Source of the DNA: Jejuia sp049889775
GTDB taxonomy: Bacteria > Bacteroidota > Bacteroidia > Flavobacteriales > Flavobacteriaceae
DNA length: 64,000 nt
Direction of reading: 5' to 3'
Assembly (NCBI GenBank): GCA_049889775.1
Contig: JBMHCT010000013.1
Location: 1-64,000 of the forward strand
A program made the position numbers and the translations under genes. Position 1 is the first letter of the stretch. Each line of letters starts with the position of its first letter. The notes under the pieces are model-generated. The model was not told where the DNA came from and did not search any database. It was given only the letters and a program-made list of their open reading frames with translations. Shown one piece after another: positions 18,747 to 27,900 of the stretch.

Positions 18747-21131
18747 TTGATCAAAAACCAACACTTTTCAATTATACGATTTATCTCCAGTATACTATTG
18801 GTTATATTCTTAATAAGTTGCAATAAAACGGTAACCTTAGAAGAAGAAGCTTTGAATAAAATATCTGACTTGGAATCCTTGATGAAGGAAGCTAAAACCA
18901 ATTCAATAGATGTTACTCGTGAAGAAACCGTATTATGGTTTTCCAAGGAATTTTTAAAGTTTGCCAATTGGGATGAAAATAATAAAGAAGCTATTGAAAG
19001 GCTGTTTGGTTATGAACGATACTATGCTCTAAAGAAAGACTCGCTAGCTAAAATATTACCTGATTTTGAACGAAAAAAAGTGATTGAAATACTGGATAAG
19101 GGCATTTATGATTTGAAAAAAGAACTTAATGGCGAAATAAAGCGTCGCCCTGTAAATAAAGTAGATTGGCAGAATACAAAAGCCGGTGATAATATGTTTA
19201 TTAGTAATGGAAAACCTATTTTTCCGTATGACTATTTTTCTAAAACAGTAGGTCAACCATTGACTAATGAGCAAATTTACAATGACCATTTAGGTGCTTT
19301 GTATCATGGTGGTGAAAATTTGTATCCTGTGGATCACGATCGTGCGATTAACTCTTTTTTATTGAAAGAGGATGGTACATGGGATAAAGAATTGATGAAA
19401 GAAGTAACAGGTATTCCTGATACCAATATCGGGTTTTTGTACTATTGGGATATGGGTATTCCAGAGTGGGTTGAGAAAAAGGAGCCAGAAGTTCGTTTAG
19501 GGCGCTCTTTGTTTACTGGTTTTGATATTGATAATCCGCTGGCACGAGATGTATGGAGGAAAATCATCCGCCATACCGGGGAACTAACAAAGGGAAAAAA
19601 GGTTACCGAGCTAGGATATGTTTTTGCTAACGAGCCCCATTGGTATTCAGAAAAAGATCATTGGACTTACAGGTATCAAGAGATGAACGCGATATCTTCA
19701 TATACATTGAATAAATTCAGGTCTTGGTTGAAAAACAAATACAGTGGTAATATTAAACAGCTAAATTCAAACTGGGGTACCTCATTTAAGAACTTTGCTT
19801 TTGTTGAAATAGAAATACCCATTAATACAGAATTAAGAGGTAAGCCTATTTGGTTCGATTGGTGCAGTTATAACATGCACAGAACAACGGAATGGTTCAA
19901 ATTCAATCAAGATAATTTGCATGCCGTTAATCCTGAGGCTAATACTCATATTAAATTATTTCCTCGTACGTTTTATGAAGATTCTCGCTCTCACGGTATG
20001 AATTTTGAAGCTTTAACGGAGCTAACGACAATGATTGGTCATGATGCCAAAGCATTAGGTGGCCCAAGTATTCGTCCACATATCAATTCTGATTGGCATA
20101 AAGACTACGCTTATAAATGGGACGGAATGGCCATTTTGCATGATTTTCTTGAGTCTGTTGCTCCCGAAAAAATTAATGTAAACTCAGAATCACATTTCTT
20201 GTCTTCTGGGATGTATAGAGAATTAGATATGCGTACAAGTTACATACGCAATGTATATTGGTTGGCTACTTTAATGGGAATGGATGCCAATACAGGATGG
20301 TTTTGGGCAAGAGATCCTGATGGGTCGCCGGAAGATAGATTGGAAGGCGAATTGAACTTTTTCGATCCCGGTTTGGGTGGCGCATACGCTGGTTCAAATA
20401 ATATGCAACCTCATATTACCAATGAAGTAACTCAGGTAATGTTTGATTTAAACTCTTTTTCAGAAGAGATTATAGCTTTGCGAAAACAGGAACGTCCATT
20501 GCGCTTGTTCTATTCTGAGACTTCAGCGATAAATACTGCAGATTATATGACCCAAACAGGCAAGATCTACAAGTCTTTATTCTTTGAAGGCTTGCCATTG
20601 GGCTTTGTTACGCAAAACATTATTGAAAAGCAGGATAATAGTTCTTGGAATACCGTTGTGGTTTATAAGACCAAATATGTTACTGACACAGAATTTAATG
20701 CACTGCAAAGTTATTTGAATAATGGAGGCACGGTTATAGTAGATTCTCCAGAGAGTTTATCCATGAATGAATATGGTAAAAATCGAAATAAAGCCTTAAA
20801 ATCAGGTAAAGGAAAGCTTATTTCTTTGAAGGCTTCTGAAATTACAGAAATCAAGAAAAAAGCATTAGCTGAGGTGAGTGATCAAATGCCAGATGTCATT
20901 ATTGAGTCTGACAACGGTAAAGATTTTACAACCACCATTTCACGAGTTGTGAGGCAAAATGATGAGTCGTATTTGGTTAATTTGCTGAATGTAGGACATG
21001 ATACTGCAAATATTAAAATTTCATTGAAGTCAGGTGCTTCGGTGAAGATTACAAATTTAATGACCTCAAATGTTGTCGATGCAGAGTTTGAATTATCATC
21101 CGAGGAAGTATTATTATTAAAGGTGGAATAG
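18747..21131 (+). CDS. GH42-like (clan GH-A) lipoprotein glycosidase
   Basis: 794 residues starting at a TTG; no in-frame ATG precedes the lipobox FLISC (Cys25), so TTG is taken as the start. After a helical N-terminal extension (30-135) comes a TIM barrel with acid/base candidate Glu296 in VFANEPHW and nucleophile candidate Glu481 in NVNSESHF. The region from about 610 to 700 (RLFYSETSAINTADY, VVVYKTKYV, LNNGGTVIVDSPES) resembles the glutamine-amidotransferase-like trimerisation domain of GH42 beta-galactosidases, followed by a small beta domain. It probably cleaves a beta-galactosyl linkage of desulfated oligosaccharides. GH42-related families such as GH167 occur in carrageenan loci, and I cannot choose between them here. 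It directly follows a sulfatase (27 bases). Confidence 0.75.
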   Translation: MIKNQHFSIIRFISSILLVIFLISCNKTVTLEEEALNKISDLESLMKEAKTNSIDVTREETVLWFSKEFLKFANWDENNKEAIERLFGYERYYALKKDSLAKILPDFERKKVIEILDKGIYDLKKELNGEIKRRPVNKVDWQNTKAGDNMFISNGKPIFPYDYFSKTVGQPLTNEQIYNDHLGALYHGGENLYPVDHDRAINSFLLKEDGTWDKELMKEVTGIPDTNIGFLYYWDMGIPEWVEKKEPEVRLGRSLFTGFDIDNPLARDVWRKIIRHTGELTKGKKVTELGYVFANEPHWYSEKDHWTYRYQEMNAISSYTLNKFRSWLKNKYSGNIKQLNSNWGTSFKNFAFVEIEIPINTELRGKPIWFDWCSYNMHRTTEWFKFNQDNLHAVNPEANTHIKLFPRTFYEDSRSHGMNFEALTELTTMIGHDAKALGGPSIRPHINSDWHKDYAYKWDGMAILHDFLESVAPEKINVNSESHFLSSGMYRELDMRTSYIRNVYWLATLMGMDANTGWFWARDPDGSPEDRLEGELNFFDPGLGGAYAGSNNMQPHITNEVTQVMFDLNSFSEEIIALRKQERPLRLFYSETSAINTADYMTQTGKIYKSLFFEGLPLGFVTQNIIEKQDNSSWNTVVVYKTKYVTDTEFNALQSYLNNGGTVIVDSPESLSMNEYGKNRNKALKSGKGKLISLKASEITEIKKKALAEVSDQMPDVIIESDNGKDFTTTISRVVRQNDESYLVNLLNVGHDTANIKISLKSGASVKITNLMTSNVVDAEFELSSEEVLLLKVE

Positions 21132-21141
21132 TACAATTTAA

Positions 21142-21746
21142 TATTTCAAGTGTTTTGCCATTTTATGTTTAGGCATATCTGCTCAATGTTTTGGACAGAG
21201 GCCATTGAAGTCTTCAGATTCAATTGCTCAATTAGAATTGGTTGAAAAGCTATCTGATGAGTTTGAAGCTTCAGAAGTCAATTGGAAGAAATGGTATAAA
21301 AAATCCATGTTGCCAAATACGAGTGGATGGAAATGTAATAATGAAGACAATGTAAAAATTGTTAATGGTATTGCAGAACTAACCATGAAGCATAATGCTG
21401 ATGACCAAGGGAATAAGGTAGCATGTTTATATCGGGTATACTAAAGTCGAAATGGACATTTACCAAAAGGTTAGTAGAGGTTAGGATTGAAAGAGGTTGT
21501 AATAAGTGCCCGGACCTAAAAACGGTTGGATTATGCTCTTCATTTTTGTTATACAGCGATTTCGATAAAGATAAATCTGAAAATGAAGTTATTTATTTTG
21601 AAATTGATGTTGTAGAATTACAGAAGTTTGATTGTTACGAAGAGCACCAAGATCATATCAATAATAAGGATTCATTTTATAAGGGTTATTTTTGGATTGG
21701 TTTCAAAAAAAATGTAAGCTTTCAAGCCAATAAAATAAAGTTTTAG
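21142..21746 (+). pseudogene. Degraded family 16 glycoside hydrolase (GH16)
   Basis: Two overlapping frames together read as an N-terminal GH16 enzyme. Frame 1 (21142-21444) encodes a signal-peptide-like stretch (KCFAILCLGISAQCFGQ) with no start codon, then LSDEFEASEVNWKKW and GIAELTMKHNADD. The reading continues in another frame from about 21423 with SGILKSKWTFTK, VEVRI, SSFLLYSDFD and the GH16 catalytic signature EIDVVE. The frame ends at 21746, where a full enzyme would run on for 100 or more residues. The gene thus shows start loss, at least one frameshift and C-terminal truncation. GH16 includes kappa-carrageenases, agarases and porphyranases, so it was probably the endo-enzyme of this locus. 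The subfamily cannot be assigned. Confidence 0.75.
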
Positions 21747-21835
21747 AATTCTTTTATTTGGAGTATAAATACAGGTTGTACAGATGATATTCATATACTT
21801 ATAAATATTTCATAATCTTAAAAATTTAATTTATC

Positions 21836-23119
21836 ATGCAGGGCTTCACATTCAAAGTTATGTTAATAATATTTCTAGTTTTGGTTATTTCATGTAAACA
21901 GAATCCTGGTGGAAATAATTCTTTACAAGAAGTTGGTAGTGCCAACATTAACAAACTCCTTAAATTAACACCAACACCACCAATGGGTTGGAATAGTTGG
22001 AATTGGCATGGAAAAAAGAATATTAATGAAAGAGTTGTCTTAGAAACCATTGATGCTATGGTCTCAACAGGTCTTAAAGCTGCGGGTTATCAATATGTTG
22101 TAATTGACGGAGGATGGCGCGATAGTATTTTAGGAGAAAATGGTGAGTTGAAATGGAATACAACCAAATTCCCTAATGGTATAAAATATTTAGCAGATTA
22201 TGCGCATAGCAAAGGTTTAAAGCTTGGTGTACACGTGGTACCAGGGTCGCACGATTGTGGCAGAGATAATGTAGGTGGCTTTGGCCATGAAGAAACTCAT
22301 GTAAAACAGTTTGTAGAGTGGGGGTTAGATTTTATCAAATTGGATTTATGTACACATAAGTTCGATCCCTGTTCTGATTGTAATAAATACAATTATGGTT
22401 GGGCAGAAGAAAGTATAGCACCTACTTATAAAAAGTGGCAAAACCTTTTAGAAAATTGTGGAAGGGATATAGTTCTAAGTATTAGCGCTTACCAGTTTAG
22501 AGATTGGTATCCAGAAACCTGTAATATGGCAAGAACGACTGGGGATATTGAAGCAAGAATTCATAAAGGGGCATTTTTTCATACAGATACGATTGAACAT
22601 ACTTTTTTTAGTGTTTTGGATATTGCAGAAATCAATAATGCATCGGCTGACCAAGCTGGAAACGGCTATTGGAATGACCCAGATATGTTGGTTACGGGGG
22701 CTCATGGATTGAATGAGAAGGAACAGGTTACGCATTTCAATTTATGGTGTATTATGTCTGCGCCTTTATTTATCGGTAGCGACCCAAGGGTAATGACTGA
22801 TTTTGAACAAAATCTTCTGACAAACCAAGAATTACTGACTGTAAATCAAGATCCAACAGAGCAAGGTAGACTAATTAAAAGAGACGGTGTATCCCAAATT
22901 TGGCATAAAAAACTTAGAAACGGTGAATCTGCTCTTCTGTTTTTGGGTTTAAAACGACGCAGATTTAAAAATATCAATATTAATCTAAAAGAGATAGGTT
23001 TTGATAAAAATGCAAAGGTTAAAGATATAACGAATAACAAACATATTGAACTTAAAAGCGATTATCTTTCTTTTGACCTTTTGAAGAATGAATCAGTGAT
23101 GGTTATAGTTTCAAAATAG
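21836..23119 (+). CDS. Glycoside hydrolase family 27 lipoprotein (alpha-galactosidase-like)
   Basis: 427 residues; lipobox LVISC (Cys20). Family 27 signatures are complete: TPPMGWNSWNWHG, YVVIDGGWRD, the nucleophile Asp170 in FIKLDLC, acid/base Asp237 in RTTGDI, and GYWNDPDMLVTGAHGLN followed by WCIMSAPLFIGSDPR; a C-terminal beta domain ends the protein. GH27 enzymes retain configuration and release terminal alpha-galactose (some remove alpha-GalNAc or beta-L-arabinopyranose). In a sulfated-galactan locus the likely role is removal of alpha-1,3-linked galactose units that lack the anhydro bridge. It lies 90 bases after the GH16 relic and may have its own promoter, though I found no clear box. 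Confidence 0.9.
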   Translation: MQGFTFKVMLIIFLVLVISCKQNPGGNNSLQEVGSANINKLLKLTPTPPMGWNSWNWHGKKNINERVVLETIDAMVSTGLKAAGYQYVVIDGGWRDSILGENGELKWNTTKFPNGIKYLADYAHSKGLKLGVHVVPGSHDCGRDNVGGFGHEETHVKQFVEWGLDFIKLDLCTHKFDPCSDCNKYNYGWAEESIAPTYKKWQNLLENCGRDIVLSISAYQFRDWYPETCNMARTTGDIEARIHKGAFFHTDTIEHTFFSVLDIAEINNASADQAGNGYWNDPDMLVTGAHGLNEKEQVTHFNLWCIMSAPLFIGSDPRVMTDFEQNLLTNQELLTVNQDPTEQGRLIKRDGVSQIWHKKLRNGESALLFLGLKRRRFKNININLKEIGFDKNAKVKDITNNKHIELKSDYLSFDLLKNESVMVIVSK

Positions 23120-23133
23120 AACTTTGATAAAAG

Positions 23134-23199
23134 ATGAGGACAAGTCTAATAAAATACTTGTTAATGCTTGTAATATGCATTGCATATAGTCAAGGATAA
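23134..23199 (+). pseudogene. Signal-peptide relic of a lost secreted protein
   Basis: A 21-codon frame starting with ATG reads as a nearly complete Sec signal peptide (MRTSLIKYLL, then MLVICIAYSQ, Gly, stop), ending exactly where a mature protein would begin. Nothing recognisable follows to 23456, an AT-rich stretch that presumably carries the promoter of the next sulfatase. It is best read as the 5' remnant of another deleted gene of the locus. A real 21-residue peptide cannot be excluded. Confidence 0.5.
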
Positions 23200-23456
23200 T
23201 GGTCCCATTTATTGACTAATTAATATAAAAAACTAAGGTTTCTTTATTCTTTTAAATCTGGATCCTCCTTGATTATTTCAGTCGTTATAACAAAAATTGT
23301 AACCTTCACTATAAGCAGATGTTCAATTTAAAATTACGCTGTTTTCGTTATGCAAACAAAATAAACTACAAATGGTTTAATCTTAGCAATTATTAGTGAG
23401 CATTCTCAAACACTTCATAAATACTTATTAATTTTATATTTCTAAAAAATTTCAAT

Positions 23457-24971
23457 ATGGTTAGGTATGTATTTACTGTAGTTTTTTTTGTTTTATGTTA
23501 TAAAAGTTTTTCTCAAAATAAACCCAACGTAATTGTTGTTTTAGCAGACGATATTGGTACAGGAGACGTTTCATATTACAGAAATTTGGTATCTAAAGAT
23601 ATTGTAGTAGAAACCCCAACTTTAGATAAATTATGTGCTGAGGGGATGGTCTTCACTGATGCTCATTCGCCAGCAGCTCTCTGCGCTCCAACTCGATATG
23701 CTATTATGACAGGTAATCATTGCTACAGAAGCTATGCGCCTTGGGGTGTTTGGGGGAGTTATCAGCAGTCGCCAATAGAGGACAATCAACTTACTTTAGG
23801 CAAGCTAATGAAAAATGCAGGATATACGACTTCCTTCTTTGGAAAATGGGGTTTTGGGATGGATTTTGCTGAAAAAGATGATGCCTCAAAAGTATATCGA
23901 AGTGCAAGAAAACAACATGAAATTGATGTAGATATTACAAAAGTAATAGATAAAGGCCCTATTCAAAATGGGTTTGACTATAGCTTTATGTATCCTGCTG
24001 GTATTCAAGCCGAACCTTATGCGGTTTACGAAAATGGAATAATGATGCCTTTAAAAGAAGATTCTGAAATAGTTTTAATGACTAACGAAAGAACAAAAAA
24101 AATGGGCTTTAAATTGGATAAAAAGGAAGGCTTAGGCGATAGTAATTGGAATGCATTTAACGCAGGAAGTTTATTGGCTAATAAAGCTGTAGATTTTATT
24201 AAAAGAACTACAAATAATAACGAGTCCTTTTTTATGTATTACTGCTCTCAGGCGGTTCATAAGCCTCATACGCCGTCTAAAGTATTAAATGGAAAACCTA
24301 TTGCTGGTACAACACCTTCCAATCATTTGGATATGGTGAAGGAGCTGGATGTACAAATGGAAATGTTGATACAAACACTTAAGGAGCAAGGTGTTTACGA
24401 TAATACCTTATTCATATTTACATCTGATAATGGAGGATTACAAGTCTCAGAAACGTTGAAATCGGGCCATAATTCAAGCGGAATTTATCGCGGTAGCAAA
24501 AATCAGTGTTATGAAGGGGGAACCCGAGTACCCTTTATTGCTTGGTGGCCTGGAAAAATAAAAGCTGGAACAATTTCAGATGAACCCATTTTAGGTATAG
24601 ATGTTATGGCAACTTTAGCAGATATTACAAATCAATCGATTCCAGAAAATCAGGCTAAAGATTCTGCTTCTTTATTTGAATTATTTAAAGATGGGAGTGC
24701 TAAAGTGCATGATTTTCTAATAACTCAGTCTGGAACGGGTAAACAAGGAATGATTACTAAAGATGGATGGAAATTAATTATTCAATTTGATAAAAAAGAT
24801 CAAAGTTATAGTACCATGAAACCAATGGCGCTATTTAATTTAAGGGAAAACATAACAGAAAACGAATCAGCTAATTTAATTACTGACAATGCATACAAAA
24901 ATAAGGTAGATGAATTGTTTACACTTTATAAAACTACTCGAAATAGTAATTTACCCACGGTAAAAAGATAG
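23457..24971 (+). CDS. Secreted sulfatase with CAPTR formylglycine site (S1)
   Basis: 504 residues with a signal peptide ending KSFSQ (signal peptidase I type, not a lipoprotein, unlike its companions). Features: LADDIGTGDVSYY (metal site), formylglycine motif CAPTRYAIMTGN (Cys76, with Thr in the C-x-P-[ST]-R position), FFGKWGFGMDF, VHKPHTP, and TSDNGGL. The CAPTR plus GN variant and the long insertion around YRSYAPWG place it in a branch resembling arylsulfatase A/GalNAc-6-sulfatase-like enzymes (possibly S1_15; uncertain), distinct from the other three sulfatases. It is the last plus-strand gene of the locus and converges on the hybrid sensor gene with a single base between stops. Confidence 0.91.
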   Translation: MVRYVFTVVFFVLCYKSFSQNKPNVIVVLADDIGTGDVSYYRNLVSKDIVVETPTLDKLCAEGMVFTDAHSPAALCAPTRYAIMTGNHCYRSYAPWGVWGSYQQSPIEDNQLTLGKLMKNAGYTTSFFGKWGFGMDFAEKDDASKVYRSARKQHEIDVDITKVIDKGPIQNGFDYSFMYPAGIQAEPYAVYENGIMMPLKEDSEIVLMTNERTKKMGFKLDKKEGLGDSNWNAFNAGSLLANKAVDFIKRTTNNNESFFMYYCSQAVHKPHTPSKVLNGKPIAGTTPSNHLDMVKELDVQMEMLIQTLKEQGVYDNTLFIFTSDNGGLQVSETLKSGHNSSGIYRGSKNQCYEGGTRVPFIAWWPGKIKAGTISDEPILGIDVMATLADITNQSIPENQAKDSASLFELFKDGSAKVHDFLITQSGTGKQGMITKDGWKLIIQFDKKDQSYSTMKPMALFNLRENITENESANLITDNAYKNKVDELFTLYKTTRNSNLPTVKR

Positions 24972-24972
24972 T

Positions 24973-27900
24973 TTAGCTTTCTATTTTAGTTTTATTTTGT
25001 CTTACATATTCACTTGGTTTAACCCCAAATTGCTTTTTGAAACACTTGGCAAAATAAGATGAGGTATTAAACCCTGTCATATACATAATCTCCTTAACAG
25101 AAAGATCACTTTGCTCAAAGAGTTGAACCGCTCTTTTTAAGCGAATATTTCTTATAAACTCGCTAGACGACAAACCTGTAATTTCCTTGAATTTTTTGTA
25201 GAGATTTGTTCTACTGTATCCCATCTCTTTTACGAGCATTTCAACGTTAAAATCAGTATTCATCATATGTTTTTCAACTATTTCTATGGCTTGATTCAAG
25301 AAACGTTCATCAACAGAAGTTACCGTAATTTCTTTTGGCTGAAGTGTTATATCTAAATTAAATTTCTTGCGTAATTCTTCTCTATGCTTTAGAATGTTTT
25401 CTAATTTCAACTCCAAAAGCTCAATATCAAAAGGCTTTCTAATATAGGCGTCAGCGCCCGTTTTTAAGCCTATTATTTCATTTTCCTGAGACAACTTAGC
25501 GGTAAGCATAACCACTGGAATATGGCTCGTTTCTTTCTTACTTTTAATATGCTTACATAGTTCTATACCGTCCATTATAGGCATCATAACATCAGTTATA
25601 ACAATTTTTGGCGAAATATTAGTAAGAATATCAACAGCTTCCTCACCATTTTCGGCGGTATAAACAATATACTTATCCTTTAGTGCTTGCTTTATAAAAG
25701 TTCTTATGTCTTCGTTATCATCTACAACGAGTAAAATAGGAGTATCATTACTAGTACCCAATAAACTTTTATCCACAATATCATCGTTTAAGCTGATTGC
25801 CATAGAGTCCGATTCAGATGAACGCACATGAAAATCACTTTCTGAGGCATCTTTACAGATAATTTCTGGAATATTACTGTAAGCTCTTTTTTCGGTAGGA
25901 AGTTTTACTGTGAAAGAGGTGCCCTCATTGGGTTTACTTTTTACGTTTATATCTCCTTGATGTAATTCTATTAAATCTTTTGTAAAAGTAAGACCAATAC
26001 CCATACCTTTTGCATCTTTCCTGTCTTCATTTTTTTCTGAAAAGAAACGCTCAAAAATATTTTTAACCTTTTCCTCAGACATCCCAGGGCCAGAGTCTTT
26101 CACCTTAATTTGTACATAACTTGAAAACTTATTTGAAGGAGAAGATTCAATATCGTCAAAATAACCAATGGATATATTGATATGGCCATTTTCTGGAGTG
26201 AATTTGAAAGCATTTGAAAGTAAGTTGTTTATTATTTTTTCAATTGCATCATGGTCAAACCAAGATAATTTTCCAGTGGTTTCTGAATCTATTGTAAATA
26301 TAATGCGTTGTTTGCGTGCCAAGAACTGAAAAGGTTCGCTTACTTCTTTTATAAAATTCACCATATTACTATTTCTCATTACAAGGCGCATTTTACCTTG
26401 ATTTATTTTCCTGAAATCTAAGAGTTGGGAAATAAGCCGCATTAGGTAATCTGTATTCTTCTCCATAAGTTTATATTGCTCTTGTTTGGTCTCGAGCGAT
26501 AAACTATCTCCCTTTTTTTGTAGATATTTTAATGGGCCTTGAATAAGTGTTAGTGGTGTTGTAAACTCATGGGTAATATTCGTGAAAAACTCCAGCTTAG
26601 CTTTTTGTAACTCGTCGTTTTTCTCACTTTCTATGTGCTCTAGCTCTAACTTATGTTTTTTAGAGGTTTTTATTAATGTAAATCTCCTGTATAATAAAAG
26701 CGCAGCTACAATTAGCAAAAAGTAAATAAAGAACGCAAAACTTGTTAAATAATAGGGAGGTGCTATGGTGATTTTAATCTCGGCGGGACTAGAATCCCAA
26801 ATATTATCATTGTTTGAAGCTCTTACCTTAAAGGTGTAAGTACCTGGAGATAAATTGGTATACGTAGCACGCCTTTTTTCGGAATTAGCAAATATCCAGT
26901 CCTTGTCAAAACCTTCAAGCATGTATAGATAATTGTTTTTGTTGGGTGCTGAAAAATGCAACCCTGCAAAATCTAAAGCAAAACTGTTTTCTACATATTT
27001 TAATTCAATGTATTTAGATTTACTTATTGGTTCAGATAATAAAACTCTATTGTTTACCTCGTCACCCACGTTTACACTTTTATTAAAGATTGAAAGTCCA
27101 GTAATTACCGTTTCGCCCTCAATTGGATTATCTTTAATTTCATTAGGGTTAAAAACATTAAAACCATTTACCCCGCCAAAGAGTAAATCTCCATTTTTTC
27201 GTTTTAGTCTTGCTAATTCTTGAAATTCATTATCCTGTAATCCGTCATTTGCATCATAATTCTTAAAAGTTTCGTTCTCAGGATTAAATTTTGAAATACC
27301 TTTATTAGTAGAAATCCAAAGATTTCCATAATCGTCCTCCAAAATACCTTTTACAACATTATTTGATAAACCGTCTTTTTCTTGATAAGATAAAAATTTA
27401 GCCTCTGATTTCTGGGAGGCAGGTATAAACTTGTTTAAGCCTCCTCCAAAAGTACCTATCCATAAATCACCAGCTTTACTTTCATAAAGTTCTAGAATAT
27501 AGTTGTGGCTTATACTTTTGTTGTCTGCTGCTACATGTTTGAAAATCTTGAATTTTGGATTCTCTTTTACTTTTTCTTCATTTGTTAACATGGACAAGCC
27601 ATTGGCTGTTGCAACCCAAATATTACCTTTTTTATCTTCTAAGATATTTCTAATAATATTATTTGATACACTTAAAATATCTCTTTCACTCGAAGTTAAT
27701 CTGTCTTTTTGGTACTGTTTTGATTCTTTATCGTATAACCATCTACATATACCACCGTCGTATGTACCTATCCATAAGTTGTTATTATCATCATTAAGAA
27801 TTTTAAGTATACTTCTACTGATTCCTGAAAAATCTAGTCTGGATGAAGGAAAGATGTTTCTTGGATTAGTAATATCCAATTGAGAAATACTATGGGGCGC

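Noticed and set aside
26933..27883. Open frames on the strand opposite the hybrid sensor gene
   Set aside because: They are shadows of the sensor frame with hydrophobic, low-complexity composition and no recognisable motifs.
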